Made by a program: the position numbers and the translations under genes | Notes under the pieces: model-generated | Seen by the model: the letters and a program-made list of their open reading frames with translations, nothing else | The model's database searches: none | Told to the model about the DNA's origin: nothing | In this document: one piece after another, positions 24,917-33,139 of the stretch | Numbering within the stretch: position 1 is the first letter of the stretch | Layout: every line of letters starts with the position of its first letter | From: Octadecabacter arcticus 238 | GTDB lineage: Bacteria; Pseudomonadota; Alphaproteobacteria; Rhodobacterales; Rhodobacteraceae | DNA: 64,000 nt | Reading direction: 5' to 3' | NCBI RefSeq assembly: GCF_000155735.2 | Contig: NC_020908.1 | Coordinates: 3,291,001-3,355,000, forward strand

Positions 24917-26517
24917 TAACTCCCAAGGACCCCATCGGATATCGGGTTTTGTGTTGCCCTTGCGACGTTAGAGCCGAGCGATGATCTGTTGTGGTGATAG
25001 GGTGAGTGTTTCGAGGATATTGCCCCCGTGTTTTCTGACCGTCGAGATGACGGATCTGATGTCAGCGAAGACCTGCGCGCCCTCGAGGGTGCGGAAAGTT
25101 CCCGAGATTTTCATGCGCAACTTCATCATGCGCAGGTCCCGTTCGGCCTGATTGTTGGTGAAGGGAACTGTGAAGTCCGTAAGGAACCTTAGGACGTCAT
25201 CACGGTAGTCGCGCAAGCGGACCAGAAGGTTATGGCCTGGCCGCCTGGCTTTTCGGCCTCGCGCACCAGTGCGTCTAGCCAGTGGGTCTTGTCGCTCATG
25301 GAAGGCGAGGCCCTCGGTGAGGATCGCCATGTATTTGGTGAGGATGCCGTGGTGAACCGACGTGGGGAGTTCGGTCTCGCCTCGCCCCTGAGCCGCGCAC
25401 TTGAGCTGATTGGCGCTGTTGAGCAGCACGCTCATCGCGCACGCCCACGGCTCCTTTTCGATTTCTTCGATGGCCTTGAGTTCCCGTAAATGATGCGCCC
25501 CGCACAGGGCGTGCGCGTCCACCCCACTCATATGGGCGTAATAGGACTTCCAGTGGTCATGAACAATTGTCCCGCCGGTCAGGAAGGATGGAACAGCACC
25601 GCGCTTGGCGCTGATGCGATAATGCGTGAAGGCGAGATCGCTGATTGAGTGCAGCCAGTGCAGCTTACCATCAACACGAAGTCCGGTCTCATCCAGATGC
25701 CGAACGCCGCCTTCATTGAGCCGGGCCAGAATGTGTTCGACGACGCCACCCAAGGTACGCGCTGTGCCGTTCACCCAGTTGGTCACGCTGGCCGCGCATA
25801 GGCTGGTGGCACCAAACAAATCACGCAGGAGTTGGCAGACCCGATCCTCGGGGATCAGCTGCTGAACATTGCAGTAGACCGCCGCCGCCCGAATGCGCTT
25901 ACCGTATTGCACGTGTGCATTCACGCCATCGGGAAAGGTGGCTGTCGTCGTGGCTCGGCAATGGCCACAACAATAAATCGCTGCCTGATGCTCTGTGACC
26001 TCCAGACGCGGCACCGGTATGTCATAAACCTGACGCCTCTCCACCGCCTTGATCATCCCAGCCGTCAAGCCATGCTGACAGGTGCCACAGGCCTCAGCCT
26101 CATGTCGCTCCACAAAGTCAGGCGTTGCTGTCTGACGTAGGGTGTCGCCTCGGTGGCCAACTTGGCCACCACTTTTCTTACCGGACTTACCACGCAGGCT
26201 ACGCGGTACCGGCTTCTTCAACCCATCACTCGAAGGCGGCTTGCTGCTATTACTGCTGTTCTTGGCCAACTGACGCCGCAGATCCGCATTCTCTTGCGCC
26301 ATGCTCGCCAACGCGGCTTCCAACTCGGCGATCCTGCGCAGAGCCGTGGCGAGGAGTTGTTCAAGAGCAGTAACTTGGTCCATTCCACCAATGATTCAGA
26401 GAAATCGTCACAGCGCCACGAAATTCAGACCACAACAGAAAATTCATGCGCCTAATGGCCAAGGAGACTCACATCAAAACTGACAAACCCGTTATCGGCT
26501 GGGGTGCTTGGGAGTTA
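24917..26517 (-). mobile_element. IS66-family element (single tnpC type)
   Basis: About 1.6 kb with related ends: TAACTCCCAAGGACCCCAT at 24917 and, inverted, TAACTCCCAAGCACCCCAG ending at 26517, continuing into CGATAxCGGGTTT. Only the tnpC-type transposase is present, without tnpA/tnpB, as in the ISBst12 subgroup. No 8-bp target duplication is seen because an IS630 sits at a TA inside the right terminus. Confidence 0.85.
24968..26383 (-). CDS. IS66-family transposase TnpC
   Basis: A 471-residue transposase: N-terminal coiled coil (residues about 5-45) followed by a Ser/Pro-rich link SSNSSKPPSSDG, a zinc-finger region (CGTCQHG, CCGHCRA), and the DDE core with Asp in RHLDETGLRVDG, Asp in IVHDHWKSYY and Glu in NNQAERDLRM. 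The frame is intact. ATG 26383 opens about 130 bp inside the right inverted repeat. Confidence 0.95.
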   Translation of the reverse strand: MDQVTALEQLLATALRRIAELEAALASMAQENADLRRQLAKNSSNSSKPPSSDGLKKPVPRSLRGKSGKKSGGQVGHRGDTLRQTATPDFVERHEAEACGTCQHGLTAGMIKAVERRQVYDIPVPRLEVTEHQAAIYCCGHCRATTTATFPDGVNAHVQYGKRIRAAAVYCNVQQLIPEDRVCQLLRDLFGATSLCAASVTNWVNGTARTLGGVVEHILARLNEGGVRHLDETGLRVDGKLHWLHSISDLAFTHYRISAKRGAVPSFLTGGTIVHDHWKSYYAHMSGVDAHALCGAHHLRELKAIEEIEKEPWACAMSVLLNSANQLKCAAQGRGETELPTSVHHGILTKYMAILTEGLAFHERQDPLARRTGARGRKARRPGHNLLVRLRDYRDDVLRFLTDFTVPFTNNQAERDLRMMKLRMKISGTFRTLEGAQVFADIRSVISTVRKHGGNILETLTLSPQQIIARL

Positions 26518-27465
26518 TGCTCCCGCGCCTGAATTGACCTGAGGTTTTCCCCTCAAATCACTTTGTATTCCTTGAGCGATATGACGCGGAAGTTGTCGGT
26601 GACGGTGTCGCGGGACTCTGGCCATTTTTCTGGCAGGGTCTTGCGGAAGAAGTCGAAAATGGCCTCTGTGAATTGGTTGAACGTTGCATAGTGCCGATTG
26701 TGGGTGACCCATTTGTGCATAACACCCCAAAGACGCTCGATCGGGTTGAGGTGCGGGGCATATGCTGGCAAGAAATGCAACTTCACCCGACGTTCTGGGC
26801 TGTCCAGCCATGGCTGTAGTATCTTGGCATGATGATAGCGGGCATTGTCGACAAAGACGTGGATGGCCGTCTTGGTTTGGTTGTTGCGTTCCAACTTTTC
26901 CAGCATCTGTCGGGTTGTCTGGGCATTGATCTTCTCGCCTTCCACAAAGGTGAACTGGAAAGTCTCAAGGTCAAGCGCGCCCTGAATGTTGAGCCGCTTG
27001 CGCCCTGATGTCGCCTTCAGGGCCGTCTTTTGTCCCTTGGGGAACCAACCATGGGCGGGGCGGCTCTGGTGTTCGGGGTGGACAGCGTCCGAAAAGACAA
27101 CCATCTCATCTGCGGCCAACCCGTTCATCAGGGCCTCATATTTGGCAATAAACGCAGCCTGCTTGGCTTCATCGGCCTGTGCAGGCAGCAATTGTGGTTT
27201 CTTATACGCGAACCCCAGGCGGCGCATCAGCTTGGCGGCTCCCGACGTGCTGTAGTTTTGGTCGCACTCGGCTAGAACATAGGCACAGACCTCATCGGCA
27301 TTGCGGGCAGGCTGCGCAGTGAAATGGGCTCTCACCGCCTGCTCTTGCACGACGGACAAATGACCCTGTGAATAAGTTCAGATAGATGTGAGACAAAATT
27401 TTGTTGCCAAGATTTAGGCGACCTCGGAGACTGAGAATTGAAAGAAACCAGCTCACGAGGCCAAT

Positions 27466-28446
27466 ATGCAAATCATCGGACTGCACAAGAACGTTTATAA
27501 ACTTTATGCTTGGGCGCGGACACAAGAATGTTTGGACGTGTACCGTATCAAATACGAAGGTCAGGTTCGGCAATGGGACGACTTACGTACAGAGGGCGTT
27601 TCTCTATCAAAGTGCGCTGAATTCGTCGGCATCTCGCGCGCGACATATTACCGTCACAAGCGTATTTTGAAGGTTTTGGCGCAGGCAATCATACCGCCTT
27701 CAAAGGCTCCCAAACGCTGCAACAAGTCACAGTGGGGCGAGGCAGAAAAGCAATTGGTGCTTGAGGCCCGCCGCGACAATGAAACCTACGGTAAGGAGAA
27801 AATAGGGGCCATCTTGCGTCGCGACAAAAAGCAAACCATGAGCGATAGCACCGTGGGGCGCATTTTGAGCTTTCTAAGGAAAAAAGGCCTGATCACACGA
27901 TCAAGATCTGCGCCCCAAAAGCGCAAGCGTAATTTTTCCAAGGGGCATGCCAAGGGATGGAAATATAGGGATTACAAAGATATTGTGGTTGGCGAGCGTG
28001 TGCAGATCGATCATATGACTGCCACGAAGAACGGCGTCACGTGCAAACACTTTCAAGCCTGGGAGAGGTGTAGCAAGCATATCCACGCGCAAGTTTATTC
28101 GAATGCCACGGCACGCTCTGCCAAACGGTTTTTGCAAGAACTCGTGGAAATAGCTCCCTATAAGATCATCTCAATTCAAGTCGATGGCGGGTCTGAGTTT
28201 ATGGCCGATTTTGAGACAGCGTGCGAACAGATGGAGATCCCGCTCATTGTGCTGCCGCCAGCAAGGCCAAAATACAACGGTGGTGTCGAGCGCGGTAACC
28301 GCACCTTCCGCGAAGAGTTCTATGCATGTCGTGATCTCATTGCCGACAGCATAGGAGCGATGCGGTTTGAACTTCGAAAAGCCGTCAATAAATACAACAC
28401 ATTCAGGCCTCATCATGCCTTGAAAGGCAAGACACCAATGGACTGA
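27466..28446 (+). CDS. IS481-like (integrase-core) transposase, C-terminus truncated by the IS200-type insertion
   Basis: 326 residues: an N-terminal helix-turn-helix (LSKCAEFVGISRATYYRHK), a second HTH (YGKEKIGAILRRDKKQTMS) and an rve-type DDE core with Asp in QIDHMTATK, Asp in QVDGGSEFMADF and Glu in GGVERGNRTFREEF. The frame ends at KGKTPMD-stop exactly where the next element begins; beyond that element (about 28990-29047) a frame ending CESQNT-stop may be its original tail. All catalytic residues are left, so activity may persist. Confidence 0.85.
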   Translation: MQIIGLHKNVYKLYAWARTQECLDVYRIKYEGQVRQWDDLRTEGVSLSKCAEFVGISRATYYRHKRILKVLAQAIIPPSKAPKRCNKSQWGEAEKQLVLEARRDNETYGKEKIGAILRRDKKQTMSDSTVGRILSFLRKKGLITRSRSAPQKRKRNFSKGHAKGWKYRDYKDIVVGERVQIDHMTATKNGVTCKHFQAWERCSKHIHAQVYSNATARSAKRFLQELVEIAPYKIISIQVDGGSEFMADFETACEQMEIPLIVLPPARPKYNGGVERGNRTFREEFYACRDLIADSIGAMRFELRKAVNKYNTFRPHHALKGKTPMD

Positions 28447-28450
28447 ACGA

Positions 28451-28870
28451 CTACCGGCTGACGCCGGTAGGTTCCCTTTTTGAATGTAATTCAAGATACT
28501 GAAGTATGACAGCGTCAGTGACATTGCCGCTGGTTGTTGAGAAAAATCCGCGAGCCCAAAACCGCTGGCCCCAGTACCGTTTGCGCAGTTCGGGAAACTC
28601 GCGCTGTATCTTATAAGACGAGCGTCCCTTGATCCGCATCATCACCTTTGACAATGCTATCTGAGGCGGGACCGATATGAACATGTGGACGTGATCGGTC
28701 GACAATACGCCCTTCTCAATATGCACGCCAAGTTCTTGGCATGTTTGGATAATGATTTCACGGATACGCTCACGCATTTCACCGCGCATAACTTTGTATC
28801 GGTATTTTGTTGTCCAGACGACGTGAAACCGGTGATAAAATTTGGTATGGCTTCCTGTGGAATAGATCAT
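28451..28870 (-). CDS. tnpA: IS200/IS605-family Y1 transposase TnpA
   Basis: 139 residues when started at ATG 28870 (MIYSTGSH). The HUH motif is DHVHMFISV and the catalytic Tyr lies in VILQYLELH; GRSSYKIQREFPEL is typical of IS200. This start has AGAGGGA eight bases upstream; an in-frame ATG at 28885 would put the start inside the hairpin described at 28869-28937. The stop codon lies in the right-end hairpin. The frame is intact. Confidence 0.92.
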   Translation of the reverse strand: MIYSTGSHTKFYHRFHVVWTTKYRYKVMRGEMRERIREIIIQTCQELGVHIEKGVLSTDHVHMFISVPPQIALSKVMMRIKGRSSYKIQREFPELRKRYWGQRFWARGFFSTTSGNVTDAVILQYLELHSKREPTGVSR

Positions 28871-28937
28871 AATCTTCCCTCTCATTTTTAAGACCCTTAC
28901 CGCTTCGCGGGGTCTTAAAAATGAGAGGGAAGATTAT
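28869..28937. promoter_or_regulatory. 28-bp perfect hairpin covering the tnpA ribosome binding site
   Basis: Bases 28869-28896 are the exact inverse complement of 28910-28937, with a 13-base loop TTACCGCTTCGCG. On the tnpA (minus) strand the proximal arm contains the AGAGGGA ribosome binding site and the first base pairs of the start codon. In IS200 a leader stem-loop hides the tnpA translation start; this hairpin could do the same. Confidence 0.75.
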
Positions 28938-29404
28938 AGTACATTACGCTAAAGCGGACCGGCTGGAAGCCGGTGGCTTTAATCCCGTTTGTGGAAAGTA
29001 AATTCGAATCACTCAGGCCAAAGTCGTGTGAGTCTCAAAACACCTGAACCTATACACCTGACGCTGGCTGTAGTCCTTCAGACCGAAAAACGATAGTCCC
29101 GCACCGGCAAAGGCAAATCGCCACTCCGTCAAAACTGTCGGGCCAATATCCAAAATCCGTCAAGCCGTTCCGGCGTCTTCTCCTGCGTCCAAAAGAAGAA
29201 ACGCGCGCGCCCGTTTCCAAACAAGGGCGTCAACTTTGCGGCGGCGGCAAAGCGCTTCAAGTGCTATGCGCTGCTCGTCGGATAAGGAGACTGTTTTGTA
29301 TTGCTTGCTCATAAACTCAAAATACAGACTGAATCGCCTTTGGCCATGCGACGAAGTGAATCGCAGGCCCAAAATCGTCAGGTCAATTCAGGCGCAGGAG
29401 TATA

Positions 29405-29932
29405 ACTCCGGAATTCCCAACGCAGGACCACATGTCCCGGAAATTTCGTAAGGTGTGGCGGTTCGGTGCCTCAAAACGACTAGTGCAGCCGTTCGATAGT
29501 AAGATGGTATCCAAAGTTTTAGGGAAAACTCCATTCTGCACCCATTTATATCCATAAGATACTGCGACATATACTTTCGATAGTAATCGACATGGCTTTG
29601 GGTGGCATCCCCGCCATGCGTGGTCCGCGAAGACCTCAGTCACAGTGACCGCCCATCCCATTTGGCTCGATGCTATGTCCAAAGCAAAATATAACCTGAA
29701 CCTATGCGACATCCGCGTCGCTTACCGTTTTCCAGCTAAAGTATTGGCTTTCAACCTGTTGGCACAGAATTTAAAGCCACGACGAAGGTTCTGCTTCAGC
29801 GCAACGCGCGCGAATTTAGGTGGTTGATTTTAACCCGTACAACGCCATCTCAAACTCCATGAAAAGCAACGACAAACACGCGCCTATACACAGAACTTCT
29901 AGCAACCCCTTTCGACGGAGGCGGGCCAACCC
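29405..29932. other. 528-bp region without a recognised gene
   Basis: Between the IS pile and the photolyase gene. Open frames of 60-110 codons occur on both strands but none resembles a known family or has codon use like the neighbours. A ribosome binding site (GGAGG) near 29918 serves the photolyase. I take this as decayed or purely regulatory DNA. Confidence 0.4.
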
Positions 29933-31465
29933 ATGAAGCTGCGTTTGATCCTTGGCGACCAGTTAACGATGTCGCTTTCCAGTCTCAACGATGCCACAGA
30001 CGGCGACGTACTGCTAATGTGCGAGGTCCGCACAGAGGCCACCTACGTCAAACACCACAAGAAAAAGATCGTCTTCTTGTTCTCGGCAATGCGCCATTTC
30101 GCGCAGCTGCTGTCGAACCAAGGCACCCCCGTCCAATACGTCAAATACGACGACCCGGAAAACTCGGGGTCGTTGCTGGGCGAAGTGACCCGAATGGCAA
30201 CCCAGCACGACATATCCGAAGTGATCGTCACCGCCCCTGCAGAGCACCGTTTACAGGTTGAAATGGCCCTTTGGTCAGACGCGCTCGGCCTTCCGGTCAC
30301 GATCCGCGAGGATGACCGTTTTCTCTGCTCCCCCGCTGATTTCGCGGCCTGGGCCGAGGGGCGCAAACAATTGCGAATGGAATATTTCTACCGCGACATG
30401 CGCCGCAAATACTCAGTTTTGATGGACCCCGATGGGCCAATTGGTGGCCAGTGGAACTTTGATGCTGAAAACCGCAAACCACCCGCCACAGGGCTGACCG
30501 TTCCAGACACGTATCACGCGCCCCCAGATGCGATCACACAAGATGTCATCGCCCTCGTGGAGACACAGTTCGCCGATCACTTCGGCGACCTGTTGCCGTT
30601 TCATTTTGCGGTAACGCGCGAGCAGGCGTTTCTGGCATTGGACACCTTCTTAACAGACCGCCTGCCGCTGTTCGGGGATTATCAAGACGCGATGATCCAA
30701 GATGAACCTTGGATGTATCACAGTCATATCGGGCTGTACCTGAACTGCGGTCTGCTCGCGCCGCTTGAATGCATCCAACGCGCTGAAGCTGCGTATCATG
30801 ACGGCACCGCGCCGCTGAACGCGGTTGAAGGGTTCATCAGACAAATCCTCGGCTGGCGGGAATACGTGCGCGGGATCTACTGGCTCAAAATGCCGGACTA
30901 TAAGGCGTTGAATTTCCTTGATGCCAAACGTCCGCTGCCCGCATTTTACTGGACCGCCGATACGCAAATGAACTGCATGCGCCAATGCATCACCGAAACC
31001 AAACAAAACGCCTACGCGCATCATATCCAGCGGCTCATGGTGCTGGGGAACTTTGCCCTGATCGCGGGGCTTGATCCGGACGCGGTCAATGAATGGTACC
31101 TGCTAGTCTACGCCGACGCTTATGAATGGGTCGAATTGCCGAACGTCACAGGCATGGTTCTGTTCGCCGATGGCGGGACCATGGGCAGCAAACCCTATGC
31201 TGCCAGCGGGACATATATCAACAAGATGTCGAATTATTGCGGGTCTTGCCGCTACAAACCGACCGTCAAGAACGGCCCGACCGCCTGCCCGTTCAATTAC
31301 CTGTACTGGGATTTTATGGACCGCAACGCAGCCAAACTGAACCGCAATCCGCGCATGGGCATGACCTATAGAACCTACGCCGGCATGGACGATGAAAAAC
31401 GCGCCGCGATCAGCGACGATGCGCAGCGGTTCTTCAAAGCCATTGATCGGGGCGAAAATGTTTGA
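29933..31465 (+). CDS. FeS-cluster bacterial cryptochrome/(6-4) photolyase (PhrB type)
   Basis: A 510-residue flavoprotein of the FeS-BCP clade, starting MKLRLILGDQLT. The four cluster cysteines are visible: MRQC, YCGSC and TACPFNYLYWDF near residues 350-455; the flavin region is WREYVRGIYW and FALIAGLDPDAVNEWY. Members such as Agrobacterium PhrB repair (6-4) photoproducts using light, FAD and a lumazine antenna. ATG 29933 follows GGAGG. It heads a likely operon with the DUF2805 protein and an ABC1 kinase. Confidence 0.93.
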   Translation: MKLRLILGDQLTMSLSSLNDATDGDVLLMCEVRTEATYVKHHKKKIVFLFSAMRHFAQLLSNQGTPVQYVKYDDPENSGSLLGEVTRMATQHDISEVIVTAPAEHRLQVEMALWSDALGLPVTIREDDRFLCSPADFAAWAEGRKQLRMEYFYRDMRRKYSVLMDPDGPIGGQWNFDAENRKPPATGLTVPDTYHAPPDAITQDVIALVETQFADHFGDLLPFHFAVTREQAFLALDTFLTDRLPLFGDYQDAMIQDEPWMYHSHIGLYLNCGLLAPLECIQRAEAAYHDGTAPLNAVEGFIRQILGWREYVRGIYWLKMPDYKALNFLDAKRPLPAFYWTADTQMNCMRQCITETKQNAYAHHIQRLMVLGNFALIAGLDPDAVNEWYLLVYADAYEWVELPNVTGMVLFADGGTMGSKPYAASGTYINKMSNYCGSCRYKPTVKNGPTACPFNYLYWDFMDRNAAKLNRNPRMGMTYRTYAGMDDEKRAAISDDAQRFFKAIDRGENV

Positions 31466-31495
31466 CCGCTCAGACCGCGGGGCTAACTGAACATT

Positions 31496-31711
31496 ATGCA
31501 GAAAATATCCGACCTCAGCCCAGAACATATCAGCGATATCGTGCATATGGCGCTGTCCGATCACGTCAGCTTTGCCACCATTCAGGCGGAATACGGACTT
31601 GGTGAAAAAGACGTCAAAGCCCTGATGCGCGACACGCTGAAAGCAGGAAGTTACAAGACATGGCGCAAGCGGGTGCGCGATTTTGGCGACCGGCGGGAAA
31701 CCTACAAATAG
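31496..31711 (+). CDS. DUF2805 / TIGR03643-type small protein
   Basis: 71 residues beginning MQKISDLSPEHISDIVHMAL, with EYGLGEKDVKALMR and a basic C-terminus KTWRKRVRDF. The fold looks like a single helix-turn-helix. The family is often found beside FeS photolyases, as here (30 bp downstream), which suggests a shared regulon, but its function is unknown. Confidence 0.8.
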   Translation: MQKISDLSPEHISDIVHMALSDHVSFATIQAEYGLGEKDVKALMRDTLKAGSYKTWRKRVRDFGDRRETYK

Positions 31712-31732
31712 GGACCCAAATGGGTGACAAAC

Positions 31733-33079
31733 ATGAACGATAAACCAGACGATGATCGCTCAATCGTCATTCCGTCGGGGCGGCTGTCGCGGCTTGGCCA
31801 TATGGGTGCGATGACGTTTGGCGTCATGGGAAACATGGTGGTGAATGGTGCCGCGCAGCTTGGCAAAGGCCAGCGCCCCGTGATGAAGGATCTCTTCCTC
31901 ACGCCAAAAAACATCACCCGCGTCACCGATCAGCTGTCGAAAATGCGCGGTGCGGCAATGAAAATCGGCCAACTGGTGTCGATGGATTCAGGCGATTTTT
32001 TACCGCCGGAACTGGCACAGATCATGACAAGGCTGCGCAACGACGCACACCCGATGCCCCCCGCGCAGCTTAAACAGGTTTTGAATGCGCAGTGGCCCAA
32101 CGGGTGGTTGAAATCGTTCACCAAATTTGATGTGCGGCCCATAGCTGCGGCGTCAATCGGGCAGGTCCATCGCGCCCAGCTGAAAGACGGGCGCGATCTG
32201 GCGATGAAAATCCAGTATCCCGGCGTGGCCAACAGCATCGACAGTGACGTGGCCAACGTCGGCGCGCTGATCCGCATGTCGGGTCTGCTGCCAAAGGGGT
32301 TTGAACTGGCGCCCTACCTGCAAGAAGGGCGCAAACAACTGCACGATGAAACCGATTATGACCGTGAAGGCGCGCAATTGATGCGGTTTCAATCCCTGCT
32401 GGGCGCGGCACCGCAGTTCGTTGTCCCGACGCGGCACTCAGACTGGTCCACGCCACAAATCCTCGCGATGGACTACGTGACTGGCATCCCGATTGAGGAT
32501 GCAGAAAACGACAGCCAAACTGTCCGCGACCAGATCATCACCAACCTTCTGGATCTGACATTTCGCGAATTGTTTGAATTCGGCTTGATGCAAACCGACC
32601 CCAATTTCGCCAATTATTTGTACCAGACCGACACACATCAGATCGTTCTGCTCGACTTCGGGGCAGTGCGCGCCATTGATCCGGCCGTCACCGACCAATA
32701 TCGCGCGTTGATCCGCGCGGGGTTGGACGATGATCTGGATGACATCCTGAAAGCCGCACAAGACATCGGGCTATTCGATTCCGCCACCCGCAACGCCCAC
32801 AGCATCATAATTGCCCAAATGATCCGTCGCGCGTTTGGCGTAATCAAAGATGGAATGGCAATTGATTTCAGTCAAGATGACTTGCCCCAACAGCTTCAAA
32901 GGGATGGCTTTGCGCTGTTTGAGGACGGGTTCGTACCGCCTGTCTTGCCGATGGATGTGCTTTTGATCCAGCGGAAATTTGCGGGAATTTTTCTGCTGGC
33001 CGCGCGACTTCGGGCGCGAATTGATCTGGCAGGCATGTTGCACCGCCATGTCCGCGCACCGGACCCGCCCGCGCACTAA
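31733..33079 (+). CDS. ABC1/AarF (UbiB-like) atypical kinase
   Basis: 448 residues. The ABC1 hallmarks are the KxGQ motif in RGAAMKIGQLVSMD (about residue 75), the AAAS nucleotide loop in IAAASIGQVH, the catalytic-loop region QTDPNFANYLY and the metal-binding LLDFGAVR. Relatives act as ATPases in ubiquinone synthesis or transport, though this subgroup has no C-terminal membrane helices and no clear ubi neighbour. ATG 31733 was preferred over GTG 31724. Probably expressed with the two genes upstream (22 bp gap). Confidence 0.88.
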   Translation: MNDKPDDDRSIVIPSGRLSRLGHMGAMTFGVMGNMVVNGAAQLGKGQRPVMKDLFLTPKNITRVTDQLSKMRGAAMKIGQLVSMDSGDFLPPELAQIMTRLRNDAHPMPPAQLKQVLNAQWPNGWLKSFTKFDVRPIAAASIGQVHRAQLKDGRDLAMKIQYPGVANSIDSDVANVGALIRMSGLLPKGFELAPYLQEGRKQLHDETDYDREGAQLMRFQSLLGAAPQFVVPTRHSDWSTPQILAMDYVTGIPIEDAENDSQTVRDQIITNLLDLTFRELFEFGLMQTDPNFANYLYQTDTHQIVLLDFGAVRAIDPAVTDQYRALIRAGLDDDLDDILKAAQDIGLFDSATRNAHSIIIAQMIRRAFGVIKDGMAIDFSQDDLPQQLQRDGFALFEDGFVPPVLPMDVLLIQRKFAGIFLLAARLRARIDLAGMLHRHVRAPDPPAH

Positions 33080-33139
33080 TCCCTGTCCGAATGCACCTCG
33101 CCCCTTGCGGCGCCGCGTGCCCTCGCCAATACTCGCCCC

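Larger units (their letters stand above)
28447..28985 (-). mobile_element. IS200/IS605-type element carrying only tnpA
   Basis: A Y1 transposase gene between two subterminal hairpins with the same GC stem: CTACCGGC-TGAC-GCCGGTAG at 28451-28470 and ACCGGC-TGGAA-GCCGGT at 28958-28974. Such imperfect end hairpins, recognised as single strands, are characteristic of IS200/IS605. It has no inverted termini or target duplication, as expected. Outer limits are approximate. It interrupts the 3' end of the IS481-like transposase gene. Confidence 0.8.
27369..29056 (+). mobile_element. IS481-like element inside IS630, itself carrying an IS200-type element
   Basis: Ends are TGAATAAGTTCAG at 27369 and the inverted TGTATAGGTTCAG at 29056 (11 of 13 match). 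A 4-bp target duplication CCTG flanks it at 27365-27368 and 29057-29060, and deleting it restores the IS630 frame (YSQRQ to GHLSVV). The transposase lies on the plus strand. The 3' part is displaced by the inserted IS200-type element. Confidence 0.85.
26553..29312 (-). pseudogene. IS630 transposase, split by insertion and with an internal TGA
   Basis: The N-terminal helix-turn-helix part (ATG 29312, MSKQYKTVSLSDEQ) runs to 29061 but meets TGA at 29160-29162 after DAGEDAGTA; the same frame then continues RILDIGPTVLTEW to KDYSQRQ. The C-terminal part resumes at about 27364 with GHLSVVQEQ and holds the DDE core (FSDAVHPEH, VDNARYHH, LNPIERLWG) to 26553. Joining the pieces gives about 340 residues, a normal IS630 length. 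The 268-residue C-terminal frame alone lacks the DNA-binding domain. Confidence 0.85.
26518..29402 (-). mobile_element. IS630-family element interrupted by an IS481-like element
   Basis: Terminal repeats TGCTCCCGCGCCTGAATTG at 26518 and, inverted, TACTCCTGCGCCTGAATTG ending at 29402. The element is flanked by TA (26516-26517 and 29403-29404), the duplicated target of IS630. Its target TA belonged to the right end of IS66. Without the inserted element it would be about 1.2 kb. The transposase gene is cut in two at 27365-29060. Confidence 0.88.

Noticed and set aside
26553..27359. The 268-residue IS630 frame as a complete transposase
   Set aside because: Its missing DNA-binding domain is found 1.7 kb away at 29061-29312, beyond the inserted element.
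9368..29162. TGA read as tryptophan or selenocysteine
   Set aside because: TGA serves as the normal stop of many intact genes here (for example the ATGA overlaps of ybbP, dppC and thrC/M16), and no SECIS-like hairpin follows the internal TGA codons.
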